This document shows, piece after piece, positions 23,682 to 31,562 of a stretch of 63,665 nt of DNA. Position 1 is the stretch's first letter; each line of letters starts with the position of its first letter. The stretch covers positions 1 to 63,665 of the forward strand of contig JAFYYS010000013.1 of the NCBI GenBank assembly GCA_017546025.1. The letters run 5' to 3'. The notes beneath the pieces were generated by a model that saw nothing but the letters and a program-made list of their open reading frames with translations, had not been told where the DNA came from and ran no database searches. This DNA is from Lachnospiraceae bacterium (lineage in GTDB: Bacteria; Bacillota; Clostridia; Lachnospirales; Lachnospiraceae). The position numbers and the translations under genes are program-made.

Positions 23682-24365
23682 TTATGCCATGTACTCGCCG
23701 TTAAACATGACAAGCGTTGCCTCGGACACACCGGCAATATCCTGAACCCGGTTTACAAAGCCCGTCGCCTCATTCTTAATGCGGATTTCGGCTGTCAGCT
23801 CGATTCCGGCGGTGCTGACGGTCTTCGACTTCACGAGGAAGCGGTCAACAGACTGACCGATCAGGGAAAGGGCGTTCTCTTCCGCTTTTTCATCGGCGCA
23901 GCTGACAATCAGGATGTAAGGGGTGTTGCGGTATTTCCGGTTGGAAATCAGAATCAGGACAACACCGATGATGACGGAACCGATGACCGCAAGCGGAATC
24001 ATTCCGGCACCGATGACAATGCCTGCTGCCAGTGACCAGAACAAAAAGACGATTTCCATCGGCTCCTTAATGGCTGCACGGAAACGGACTATGGAAAGAG
24101 CGCCGACCATGCCGAGTGACAGAACGACGTTCGAGGTAACGGCCATGATGACAAGCGTCGTGACGAGCGAGAGCCCGATCAGTGCCATCGCGAAGCCGGT
24201 CGAATACATGACGCCGCTGAAGGTTTTCTTATAAACCAGAAAGACGAACAGGCCGATGACCAACGCAAACAGCATGCCGATCAGGGTGTCAATGACGGAA
24301 AACTCTTTCACATTTTCCAAAAAGCTGGATTTGAAAATATCGCTGAAAGTAACTAAGAAATTCAT
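23682..24365 (-). CDS. DUF4956 family membrane protein
   Basis: This 227-residue protein has about four membrane helices in residues 25-140 followed by a ~80-residue soluble C-terminal domain. The most conserved-looking stretch is SLGMVGALSIVRFRAAIKEP at the membrane border. DUF4956 proteins are typically encoded next to VTC-domain and CotH proteins, as here; their activity is not established. It lies 24 bases after the VTC gene and 11 bases before cotH. GGAGGG precedes the ATG. Confidence 0.9.
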   Translation of the reverse strand: MNFLVTFSDIFKSSFLENVKEFSVIDTLIGMLFALVIGLFVFLVYKKTFSGVMYSTGFAMALIGLSLVTTLVIMAVTSNVVLSLGMVGALSIVRFRAAIKEPMEIVFLFWSLAAGIVIGAGMIPLAVIGSVIIGVVLILISNRKYRNTPYILIVSCADEKAEENALSLIGQSVDRFLVKSKTVSTAGIELTAEIRIKNEATGFVNRVQDIAGVSEATLVMFNGEYMA

Positions 24366-24389
24366 GGGATGTACCCTCCTGTAAATGAT

Positions 24390-25082
24390 TTAACCGAATC
24401 TGCGGCATGCGCCGTATTTCGAGAATGCCTGCTGCCGGATGCCGTTCACCTGAATCAGGTCCCGGATGATTTCCGGCAGGAATGCGTCGTATTTGACTTC
24501 GAGAATGATGTCCTGCGGCGTGTCCGTCGCGCTGATATCGGAAACCTGCTTTGTGAGGAATTCCCGGTGAAATAAGCTCGTCCGGATTTCCGAATCAAAG
24601 GTCACTCTCACGTTTCCGGCGCGGAAGATGTACGGTTCCCTCGTGTAGGAAACGAGCACCCTCGGCCGCAATGCCTGGTACCGCATCTTTGCGTACAGCT
24701 CGCGGACCAGACCGCTTTCGTGCGTCTTCATGAAACTGAGATCGCCGGCAAGAATCTTCCGGCACTCTTCCTCCGTAATTCTTGCGTCCACCTTCTTACA
24801 GAGGTTGTCAATCTTCATCTTCTTCTCTAACGTGATAAATGTGAAGTCATCGTTGTAGTAACGAATCCGGAACTTCTCACGCTTGGCAACGCCGTCGACT
24901 TTTTCTCTTAAGGCCTTATCGTCGCAGTTGTCGAAATAAATGCTGCGGATCCGGTATCGGCCGTCCCCGTTCGTGTGCGGGTCCTCTTTCATGACGGCAC
25001 GGAGCCTCTTTCGCATGGCCAGATATTCCGCATACGGGATGCTGTATTTCATCTCGTGGCGGTAATTGCTCTGCTGCTCCAT
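24390..25082 (-). CDS. VTC-domain protein (polyphosphate polymerase-like)
   Basis: This 230-residue cytoplasmic protein resembles the catalytic tunnel domain of the eukaryotic VTC polyphosphate polymerase. The basic and acidic tunnel residues are present: RHEMKYSI, RIRSIYFDN, KREKFRIRYY, LEKKMK, VLVSYTREPY, DIILEVKYDAFLP and FSKYGAC. It is the first gene of a three-gene operon with DUF4956 and CotH, controlled from a promoter carrying a CiaR-like repeat. Polyphosphate synthesis coupled to membrane transfer is the family-based expectation; whether this bacterial homologue polymerises phosphate is inferred only. Confidence 0.9.
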   Translation of the reverse strand: MEQQSNYRHEMKYSIPYAEYLAMRKRLRAVMKEDPHTNGDGRYRIRSIYFDNCDDKALREKVDGVAKREKFRIRYYNDDFTFITLEKKMKIDNLCKKVDARITEEECRKILAGDLSFMKTHESGLVRELYAKMRYQALRPRVLVSYTREPYIFRAGNVRVTFDSEIRTSLFHREFLTKQVSDISATDTPQDIILEVKYDAFLPEIIRDLIQVNGIRQQAFSKYGACRRFG

Positions 25083-25112
25083 CTCGTGCCCTCCCTTCGT
25101 TGTACTGGTGCC

Positions 25113-25145
25113 ATTCTATACGGCGAACTTAAAATACACTTTAAA
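25113..25145 (-). promoter_or_regulatory. VTC operon promoter with CiaR-like direct repeat
   Basis: Minus strand TTTAAA (25145-25140) and TTTAAG (25133-25128) with 6 bases between, then 9 bases to TAGAAT (25118-25113). Spacer is one longer than in the other two sites. Confidence 0.65.
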
Positions 25146-25156
25146 GAAACAAAAAT

Positions 25157-25185
25157 AGCGGGACTTTTTCAGTCCCGCAGTTCTT
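25157..25185 (-). terminator. Terminator of the two-component operon
   Basis: GCGGGACT and AGTCCCGC form an 8-bp stem around TTTTC, on the minus strand followed by ATTTTTGTTTC. It lies just after the kinase stop and before the VTC promoter. Confidence 0.75.
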
Positions 25186-25199
25186 TGGTATTCTGTTGT

Positions 25200-26429
25200 C
25201 TATCCCGGAAACGTTGCCGCTATGATGAATGCCCGCCCGTCAGGCGAGGCAGCGGCAATCTTCCCGCCGTGATCCTCCACGATGGCCTGCGCCGTCGAGA
25301 GCCCGATTCCGTGTCCGCCCGTTTCGGAATTCCGCGATGCGTCCGGACGGTAGAACCGCTCGAATACATGCTTTAAAGAATCCTGGGAAATCGGTACCGC
25401 ACTTATGTTGCCGACGGTCAGCATGATCTTCCGCCCCTGCTTTTCTAGGAACAGATCAATCTGGCTTCCCTGGTCGGAATATTTCATCGCATTATCAAGA
25501 AGCAAAGAAACAAGCTTCGAAATCGCCTTGTCGTTTCCGTTTAGCGTAAGCATCGGCTGAATGTTGCAGTTCAGTTCCTTGCCCTGTGCCTGCGCAAGCG
25601 TCTTAAACTGCTCCGCCGCCTCCGTCACGATTTCGGAAACGGGGAAATCCACCATCGTCAGCCTGCTCTGCGACTCTTCCATCTTCGAAAGATAAACAAG
25701 GTCGTTCGTAAGCCCCGTAAGCCGTTCCGCCTGCTGCCTGATGTCCTTAAGACTCTCGTTTTCATCTCCGAGCTCCATCTGCAGCAGATCGACATTGGCC
25801 GAAATGATTGTAAGCGGCGTTTTGATTTCATGTCCGGCGTCGGTGATGAACCGCTTCTGCCGCTCCTGGCTCTCCGCCACCGGACGGACAAAGCGGCCTG
25901 CCACAATGCAGATAACCAATGCCGTGATTACATACCCGATTAACGAAATGAGGACGCTGAACTTCACGAAATCATGGAAAATGCCAAGCTTCCGTCCGCA
26001 ATCCAGAAGAATGATTCTCGTATTGCTGCCCTCTGCGACCTTAAGATACCGGAAGTCTCCGACGAAACCCGTGTCCTGATTCGCTTCATAGGCTTCAAAC
26101 GCATAATCCACCGCCGTAGCCTGGTCAATCGTAATCCGGTTCAGGTCGGTGTAAACGGTTGTCTGTTTTTCATCAAAAACAACCGTGAAATACCGGCTCT
26201 CATACGGCGTTTCAGGCGACATGTCCTTCGGAAGCCGCATCGGTCTCGGCGCGCCGTCAAAGCCCGGGAATGTTCCCTTATTCTCCGACAGAAGTTCGAG
26301 CGTGGAATCCGCTTCCTTCACAACCGAGCGGTAATTGAGCAGATTCATGCCGAGAACAATGATTGCCAGAAGCACGAACAGAGCCGTCAGTGCCAGCGCA
26401 ATGAATTTTCTCTTCAGTTTGCGAATCAT
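25200..26429 (-). CDS. Sensor histidine kinase
   Basis: This 409-residue membrane kinase has two helices (about 10-32 and 157-179) enclosing a ~125-residue extracytoplasmic sensor, then a short cytoplasmic linker, the phosphoacceptor His200 (FITDAGHEIKTPLTII), and an ATPase domain with N box (LLLDNAMKYS), and G boxes (HGIGLSTAQAIV). The DAGHEIKTP form is typical of OmpR-family partners. It overlaps the response regulator gene by ATGA. Location next to htrA and the shared promoter boxes suggest an envelope-stress role like CiaH, but overall similarity to CiaH was not tested. Confidence 0.93.
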   Translation of the reverse strand: MIRKLKRKFIALALTALFVLLAIIVLGMNLLNYRSVVKEADSTLELLSENKGTFPGFDGAPRPMRLPKDMSPETPYESRYFTVVFDEKQTTVYTDLNRITIDQATAVDYAFEAYEANQDTGFVGDFRYLKVAEGSNTRIILLDCGRKLGIFHDFVKFSVLISLIGYVITALVICIVAGRFVRPVAESQERQKRFITDAGHEIKTPLTIISANVDLLQMELGDENESLKDIRQQAERLTGLTNDLVYLSKMEESQSRLTMVDFPVSEIVTEAAEQFKTLAQAQGKELNCNIQPMLTLNGNDKAISKLVSLLLDNAMKYSDQGSQIDLFLEKQGRKIMLTVGNISAVPISQDSLKHVFERFYRPDASRNSETGGHGIGLSTAQAIVEDHGGKIAAASPDGRAFIIAATFPG

Positions 26430-27097
26430 GCCTTGTCCTCCAAAGAGTAGCCTGCGTTTCTCGAGGCTTTAATCTGAATGTTCGCCTGCAGGGCGTCAAG
26501 CTTCTTACGAAGATACGAAATATATACCCAGACGACGTTCACCTCAACGTCGGTATCGTAGCCCCAGATTTTCTCCATGAACCGCTCGGTCGGAATGACG
26601 TGATGCGGGTTCGACATGAAGAATTCCATCATCTGGTATTCCTTATTGGCAAGACGGAAGCTGCCGTTCGCGGAGGAAAGCTCGAACGTGGAACGGTCCA
26701 GTGTCACATTTCCCATCCGCAGTTTCGTATCCGCAGCCGCCTGGCTCCTCGTGATGGCACGGACACGCGCCAGGAGCTCCTTCGTATCGAACGGCTTTGC
26801 CAGATAATCGTTGGCGCCGGAATCGAGCCCGAGCACCTTGTCCTCGACCTCCGATTTGGCCGTTAACATCAGAATCGGAATCCGGTTTCCGGCCTCGCGG
26901 ACCTTCTTCAAAACGGTAATCCCGTCCATTTTCGGCATCATGATGTCGAGAATCGCCGCATCGTAATTCGACGCCTGCAAATACTCGAGTGCATCCTCCC
27001 CGTTGTAGACCGGGTCCACCGAATAATTGTTTTTTTCAAAAATCGTAACCAGAACGCGCGACAGCGCTTTTTCATCTTCCGCAAGCAGAATTCTCAT
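26426..27097 (-). CDS. OmpR-family response regulator
   Basis: This is a 223-residue regulator. The receiver has acidic residues at 7-9 (AEDE), phosphoacceptor Asp51 (AAILDIMMPKMDG) and conserved Lys (LAKPF). The C-terminal winged helix binds DNA (MEKIWGYDTDVEVNVVWVYI). The ATG at 27097 is chosen because AGGAGG lies eight bases upstream and MRILLAEDE is the normal family start. It is first in its operon with the kinase, and its own promoter carries the direct repeat TTTAAA-N5-ATTAAG, so it is probably autoregulated. Confidence 0.94.
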   Translation of the reverse strand: MRILLAEDEKALSRVLVTIFEKNNYSVDPVYNGEDALEYLQASNYDAAILDIMMPKMDGITVLKKVREAGNRIPILMLTAKSEVEDKVLGLDSGANDYLAKPFDTKELLARVRAITRSQAAADTKLRMGNVTLDRSTFELSSANGSFRLANKEYQMMEFFMSNPHHVIPTERFMEKIWGYDTDVEVNVVWVYISYLRKKLDALQANIQIKASRNAGYSLEDKA

Positions 27098-27131
27098 ATT
27101 CCGTACCTCCTGTACCACCTGTGCTGCCATT

Positions 27132-27161
27132 ATTACACGGAAATCTTAATTCTACTTTAAA
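27132..27161 (-). promoter_or_regulatory. Response regulator promoter with CiaR-like direct repeat
   Basis: Minus strand TTTAAA-GTAGA-ATTAAG (27161-27145), then nine bases to a TAATAA -10-like element. Geometry matches the htrA and VTC promoters. Confidence 0.65.
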
Positions 27162-27255
27162 TATCCGATAAAAGAATACCATACCTTAAGTGTCGTTGCA
27201 ATCCCGCCGGAGCGCTCCATGGAAAATGCCATGAAAACTTTTTTCAAAAAAGGTA

Positions 27256-27284
27256 TTGACAATCCGGCGCGGCGGGTGTATAAA
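27256..27284 (+). promoter_or_regulatory. Promoter of the glnN-amt operon
   Basis: Consensus TTGACA (27256-27261), 17 bp, TATAAA (27279-27284). The expected start near 27291 puts the first hexaloop hairpin at the very 5' end of the transcript. Confidence 0.8.
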
Positions 27285-27293
27285 TGGCACATG

Positions 27294-27311
27294 AAAGGCA
27301 ACGGCGTCTTT
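27294..27311 (+). promoter_or_regulatory. ANTAR-type hexaloop hairpin 1 in glnN leader
   Basis: AAAGGC-AACGGC-GUCUUU: six-base stem with loop A1, G4. Its 3' arm is also the 5' arm of the terminator at 27304, so the folds compete. Confidence 0.78.
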
Positions 27312-27342
27312 GAGTTACACACTCAGAGGCGCTTTCTCTTTT
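27304..27342 (+). terminator. Leader terminator 1 (attenuator) of glnN
   Basis: GCGTCTTTGAGT and ACTCAGAGGCGC form a 12-bp stem (G-U pairs included) with loop TACAC, followed by TTTCTCTTTT. Confidence 0.8.
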
Positions 27343-27381
27343 ATGAAAAGTAAATAAACCATATACCAGTTTTCGGACTAT

Positions 27382-27401
27382 GAAAGGCAATGGCGTCTTT
27401 C
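27382..27401 (+). promoter_or_regulatory. ANTAR-type hexaloop hairpin 2 in glnN leader
   Basis: GAAAGGC-AAUGGC-GUCUUUC: seven-base stem with loop A1, G4. Thirteen of the first fourteen bases match hairpin 1, indicating duplication. Its 3' arm overlaps the second terminator. Confidence 0.8.
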
Positions 27402-27434
27402 GTGCTTTACGGCATGAGAGGCGCCTTCTTTTTT
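27392..27434 (+). terminator. Leader terminator 2 (attenuator) of glnN
   Basis: GGCGTCTTTCGTGC pairs along 14 bp with GCATGAGAGGCGCC, followed by TTCTTTTTT. It ends 26 bases before the glnN start. Confidence 0.85.
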
Positions 27435-27459
27435 CCCGGAAACCGAAAGGAGACACAGA

Positions 27460-29562
27460 ATGGAAACGAAAAAAGTATCGGATTATTTCGGATGTCAGGT
27501 GTTTGACGACAGAGTTATGAAGGCAACGCTTTCCGCAAAGGTTTATGCCTCTCTCCGCCGCACAATCGATGAGGGCGCGGAGCTTGATCCAAGCGTTGCG
27601 AACGCTGTAGCGCAGGCCATGAAGGATTGGGCGCTCAGCAAGGGAGCAACCCATTTTACCCATTGGTTCCAGCCGCTCACCGGCATCACAGCCGAGAAGC
27701 ACGACAGTTTCATTTCCCCGTCTCCGGACGGCGGCGTAATCATGGAATTCTCCGGTAAAGAGCTCATTAAGGGCGAGCCGGATGCCAGCTCCTTCCCGTC
27801 GGGCGGTCTTCGCGCCACCTTCGAGGCAAGAGGCTACACCGCATGGGACCCGACCTCCTATGCATTCATTAAAGGAAAGACCCTTTGCATTCCGACCGCG
27901 TTCTGCTCTTACGGCGGACATGCTCTTGATAAGAAGACTCCTCTTCTTCGTTCCATGGAAGCACTCAGCAAGCAGGCACTCAGAATTCTGAGACTGTTCG
28001 GCAACACGACCGCAAAACGCGTCATTTCTTCCGTAGGACCCGAGCAGGAATACTTCCTTGTAACGAAAGAAATGTACGAGAAGCGTCCCGACCTTCGTTT
28101 CACGGGCCGCACGCTCTTCGGTTCCAAGCCTCCGAAAGGACAGGAACTCGACGATCATTACTTCGGTGTCATCAAGCCCGGTGTTCAGGCTTACATGGAA
28201 GACCTGAACGAAGAGCTTTGGAAGCTCGGCATTCTTGCCAAGACCGAGCATAACGAAGTGGCTCCCGCACAGCACGAGCTCGCTCCGATTTACTCGACCA
28301 CGAACATCGCAACCGACCACAACCAGCTGACGATGGAAATCATGCAGAAGGTTGCAGCAAAGCACGGTCTCGTATGTCTGCTTCATGAGAAGCCGTTTGC
28401 AGGCGTGAACGGTTCCGGTAAGCACAACAACTGGTCCATCGCTACGGACAACGGCCAGAACCTCCTTTCTCCCGGCGATACGCCTTATGAGAATGCACAG
28501 TTCCTGTTGTTCCTGTGTGCGGTCATCAAAGCTGTTGACGATTATCAGGATCTGCTTCGTCTCTCCGTTGCCACCGCCGGTAACGACCACCGTCTCGGCG
28601 CCAACGAGGCACCGCCCGCCGTTATCTCGATGTTCCTCGGCGACGAGCTGAACGCAGTCCTTGAAGCCATCGATACCGATACGCCTTATGCCGGTGCAGA
28701 AAAGACCGTCATGAAGCTCGGTGTAGACGTTCTGCCGAAGTTCAACCGCGACACGACCGACCGTAACCGTACGTCACCGTTCGCATTTACCGGAAACAAA
28801 TTCGAATTCCGTATGCTCGGCTCTTCGAACAGCATTGCCTGTGCAAACATCATGCTGAACAGTGCCGTAGCAGAATCCCTGAAGATTTACGCCGACCGTC
28901 TTGAGGGCGCTGAGAACTTTGAGGATGCTCTTCATGCAATGATTAAGAAGACCATCAAGGATCATAAGCGCATCATCTTCAACGGCAACGGTTATGACGA
29001 TGCATGGATTAAGGAAGCAACCGAGGTCCGCGGTCTTTCGAACTACCGCACGACGGCCGACTGCATGCCTCACCTTCTGGATAAGAAGAACACCGATATG
29101 CTCATCAGCCACGGCGTATTCACGATGGAAGAACTGAAGTCCCGTGTTGACATCATGCTTGAGAACTACTGCAAGACGATTGTCATCGAGGCAAATACGA
29201 TGGTTGACATGGCCAAGACGCAGATTGCTCCGGCCGTTGACCGTTACGCTTCCGATCTTGCCAAGGACGTTGCCGCCAGAAAAGCCGTTGACGCTTCTCT
29301 TCCGTGCCGCCGCGACGGCAAGCTGATTGCCCGTCTTTCCGCACTGACCGATGAAATCGACGAACGTACGGAAGCACTGGAAAGCGCCATGGTTGCCATT
29401 AAGGAAACCGAAGGCATCATCGCTGAATCCGCTTACATCCGTGACAGTGTTCTGCCTGCCATGAGCGCACTCAGAATTGCCTGTGACGAAGCGGAAACGC
29501 TGACCGCGAAGGAATACTGGCCTTATCCTTCCTACGGCGACATCCTGTTCAGCGTAAAATAA
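27460..29562 (+). CDS. glnN: Glutamine synthetase type III
   Basis: This 700-residue enzyme is a GSIII, a dodecameric ATP-dependent glutamine synthetase unrelated in length to GlnA. Characteristic stretches are [60 protein letters not shown] and [25 protein letters not shown] precedes the ATG. It heads a plus-strand series with the ammonium channel and glutamine-using enzymes and has a leader with two attenuators of ANTAR type. Together with GlnA at 12147 the cell has two unrelated GS forms, probably under the same antiterminator. Confidence 0.96.
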   Translation: METKKVSDYFGCQVFDDRVMKATLSAKVYASLRRTIDEGAELDPSVANAVAQAMKDWALSKGATHFTHWFQPLTGITAEKHDSFISPSPDGGVIMEFSGKELIKGEPDASSFPSGGLRATFEARGYTAWDPTSYAFIKGKTLCIPTAFCSYGGHALDKKTPLLRSMEALSKQALRILRLFGNTTAKRVISSVGPEQEYFLVTKEMYEKRPDLRFTGRTLFGSKPPKGQELDDHYFGVIKPGVQAYMEDLNEELWKLGILAKTEHNEVAPAQHELAPIYSTTNIATDHNQLTMEIMQKVAAKHGLVCLLHEKPFAGVNGSGKHNNWSIATDNGQNLLSPGDTPYENAQFLLFLCAVIKAVDDYQDLLRLSVATAGNDHRLGANEAPPAVISMFLGDELNAVLEAIDTDTPYAGAEKTVMKLGVDVLPKFNRDTTDRNRTSPFAFTGNKFEFRMLGSSNSIACANIMLNSAVAESLKIYADRLEGAENFEDALHAMIKKTIKDHKRIIFNGNGYDDAWIKEATEVRGLSNYRTTADCMPHLLDKKNTDMLISHGVFTMEELKSRVDIMLENYCKTIVIEANTMVDMAKTQIAPAVDRYASDLAKDVAARKAVDASLPCRRDGKLIARLSALTDEIDERTEALESAMVAIKETEGIIAESAYIRDSVLPAMSALRIACDEAETLTAKEYWPYPSYGDILFSVK

Positions 29563-29574
29563 TCAGGTATCCTC

Positions 29575-29606
29575 GCGGACGACGGCCGGTGGAGCCGATC
29601 GTCCGC
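29575..29606 (+). other. Hairpin in the glnN-amt intergenic region
   Basis: GCGGACGA-CGGC pairs with GCCG-(A)-TCGTCCGC, twelve base pairs with one bulge, directly after glnN. No U-run follows, so it is more likely a stabilising or processing hairpin than a terminator. Confidence 0.55.
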
Positions 29607-29623
29607 AGGACATAAAAATCCAT

Positions 29624-29666
29624 CTTCACGCAGGCAGCGGTCAGAGGAACCGTATGATCCGTGAAG
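29624..29666 (+). promoter_or_regulatory. Hairpin immediately upstream of the amt ribosome site
   Basis: CTTCACG and CGTGAAG (7 bp) enclose an inner CGGT/ACCG hairpin with loop CAGAGGA. The 3' arm ends about ten bases before AAGGAGG, so it could affect amt translation. The inner loop is not a clean A1/G4 hexaloop. Confidence 0.45.
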
Positions 29667-29690
29667 AAATTCACTAAGGAGGTGTTTGCT

Positions 29691-31460
29691 ATGACATACA
29701 CCGCAATCTCCCTCACAGACGAAATCACTGAAATCGTCACAAAAGAAGCTTTTGGCATCTGGTTCTTAATCGGTGCCGCACTCGTGTTCTTCATGCAGGC
29801 CGGCTTTGCCATGGTCGAAACCGGTTTCACCCGCGCGAAAAACGCCGGTAACATCATCATGAAGAACCTCATGGACTTCTGTATCGGTACTGTCGTATTC
29901 GTACTCCTCGGCTTTTCCTTAATGATGGCTGAAGACTACGCGTTCGGCGTAATCGGAATCCCGAATCTTCAGATTTTCACGGATTTCGGCAAATTCCTTT
30001 CGGACGGCATGGCTCCCTCCTTTGTATTCAACCTTGTGTTCTGTGCAACGGCCGCTACCATCGTATCCGGTTCCATGGCAGAACGTACCAAGTTCATCTC
30101 CTATTGCATCTATTCCGGAGTTATCTCCCTTTTCGTATACCCGATCGAAGCAGGCTGGGTATGGAACAGCCAGGGCTGGCTTGTCAAGCTCGGCTTCCAT
30201 GATTTCGCCGGTTCCGCTGCGATTCACTCGGTCGGCGGCATCACCGCTTTGATCGGTGCCATTCTCGTCGGTCCGCGTCTCGGCAAATATGTCCGCGACA
30301 AGGAAGGCAAAGTGACCAAGGTAAATGCCATCCCCGGTCACGCCATTACCCTCGGCGCTTTGGGATGCTTCATCCTGTGGTTCGGCTGGTACGGCTTCAA
30401 CGGCGCAGCTGCCTGGGACGGAACTTCTCTTGCATCCATCTTCGTTACCACGACAATCGCTCCTGCGGTTGCCACCTGCACGACGCTTCTTTATACCTGG
30501 ATTAAAAACGGCAAGCCCGATGTTTCGATGTGCCTGAACGCCTCTTTGGCCGGTCTGGTCGGCATCACGGCAGGCTGTGACGCACTCGATGCACTCGGTT
30601 CAGTAATCGTCGGCATCGTATCCGGCATCCTGGTTGTCGTAGTTGTAGAAGTACTTGACCTGAAATGCCATATCGACGATCCCGTCGGTGCCGTAGGCGT
30701 TCATTTCGCAAACGGTGTCTGGGGTACGATTGCTGTAGGTCTTCTGGCTAACCCCGATGCTCCCGCCGGCTTGAAAGGTTTATTCTACACCGGTAGTCCG
30801 AAGCTTCTGGGCATCCAGTCTCTCGGCATTGCAACGATCCTTGCATGGACCGCTCTCTGCATGACGATCACATTTATCATCATTAAGAAAACCATCGGTC
30901 TTCGTGTCACGGTTGAAGAAGAAATCCGCGGTCTTGACAGCACCGAGCACGGTCTGCCGAGTTCCTACGCAGACTTCGCTCCGGCCGTTTCGGAAATGAC
31001 CTATGCATTCCCCGAGGCTGCTGAAGCAGTTGTTGTAAGCGGCGACACTCCCGTTGCCGAAGCTGTTCCGGTTAAGAAGGTTGCATCGCTTGATGACGGA
31101 ACACCGAAGTTCACCAAGATTGAAATCGTGTGCCGCGAGTCCCGCTTCGAACAGTTGAAGAGCGCGATGATGGACATCGGCATCACCGGCATGACAGTCT
31201 CCCACGTACTCGGCTGCGGCGTGCAGAAGGGTAAGCCCGAATTCTACCGTGGCGTTCCCGTTGAAGCCACTCTGCTTCCGAAGATTCAGGTCGACATCGT
31301 CGTTGTTGCGGTTCCCGTCCGTAAGGTCATCGAGACCGCCAAGAAGGTTCTATACACCGGCCATATCGGCGATGGCAAGATCTTCGTATACGATGTGGAA
31401 AATGTCATTAAAGTCCGTACGGGTGAGGAAGGCTATGACGCTCTGCAGGACGTTGAATAA
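29691..31460 (+). CDS. amt: Ammonium transporter fused to a PII signal-transduction domain
   Basis: This 589-residue membrane protein is an Amt/Rh ammonium channel with about eleven helices (residues ~15-420; AMVETGFTRAKNAGNI, FAGSAAIHSVGGITALIGA part, HFANGVWGTIAVGLL), a ~60-residue acidic linker, and a C-terminal PII domain (~475-589). The PII part keeps GITGMTVSHVLGCG, the T-loop EFYRGVPV with the Tyr that GlnD modifies in others, HIGDGKIFVYDV and RTGEEG. Fusion puts the GlnK-type gate on the channel itself. I chose the ATG at 29691, eight bases after AAGGAGG. It follows glnN and may share its transcript. Confidence 0.94.
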   Translation: MTYTAISLTDEITEIVTKEAFGIWFLIGAALVFFMQAGFAMVETGFTRAKNAGNIIMKNLMDFCIGTVVFVLLGFSLMMAEDYAFGVIGIPNLQIFTDFGKFLSDGMAPSFVFNLVFCATAATIVSGSMAERTKFISYCIYSGVISLFVYPIEAGWVWNSQGWLVKLGFHDFAGSAAIHSVGGITALIGAILVGPRLGKYVRDKEGKVTKVNAIPGHAITLGALGCFILWFGWYGFNGAAAWDGTSLASIFVTTTIAPAVATCTTLLYTWIKNGKPDVSMCLNASLAGLVGITAGCDALDALGSVIVGIVSGILVVVVVEVLDLKCHIDDPVGAVGVHFANGVWGTIAVGLLANPDAPAGLKGLFYTGSPKLLGIQSLGIATILAWTALCMTITFIIIKKTIGLRVTVEEEIRGLDSTEHGLPSSYADFAPAVSEMTYAFPEAAEAVVVSGDTPVAEAVPVKKVASLDDGTPKFTKIEIVCRESRFEQLKSAMMDIGITGMTVSHVLGCGVQKGKPEFYRGVPVEATLLPKIQVDIVVVAVPVRKVIETAKKVLYTGHIGDGKIFVYDVENVIKVRTGEEGYDALQDVE

Positions 31461-31487
31461 AGCATCATAAATGAATGGTTTCCGGAT

Positions 31488-31531
31488 CGGCGTCATGCCG
31501 TAAAGCATGACGCCGATTACGGGTATTTTTT
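31488..31531 (+). terminator. Terminator/attenuator between amt and asnB
   Basis: CGGCGTCATGC and GCATGACGCCG form a perfect 11-bp stem (13 with AT pairs) with loop CGTAAA; TTTTTT follows ten bases later. It ends the glnN-amt unit or limits read-through into asnB. No A1/G4 hexaloop competes with it. Confidence 0.7.
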
Positions 31532-31562
31532 GAGAAATCAGAACGAATCGAGGACAAAGGAT

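Larger units (their letters stand above)
27098..27459. other. Divergent regulatory region between the two-component operon and glnN
   Basis: This 362-base gap without genes contains, left to right, the response-regulator promoter with a CiaR-like repeat, an inverted repeat CATGG-AAAATG-CCATG (27219-27234), the glnN promoter and a leader with two attenuators. The antisense open frame that crosses it is judged not to be a gene. Confidence 0.8.

Noticed and set aside
27244-28590. A 448-codon open frame antisense to glnN
   Set aside because: It lies opposite a certain gene (GSIII), crosses the glnN promoter and attenuators, and its product is Arg/Cys/Val-rich without any domain. Such mirror frames are common opposite GC-rich codon patterns here.
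29624-29666. A third ANTAR target before amt
   Set aside because: The inner loop is CAGAGGA (seven bases) unless a C-A mismatch is allowed, and no terminator competes with it.
31488-31531. ANTAR-type attenuation of asnB
   Set aside because: A terminator is present but no A1/G4 hexaloop overlaps its 5' arm.
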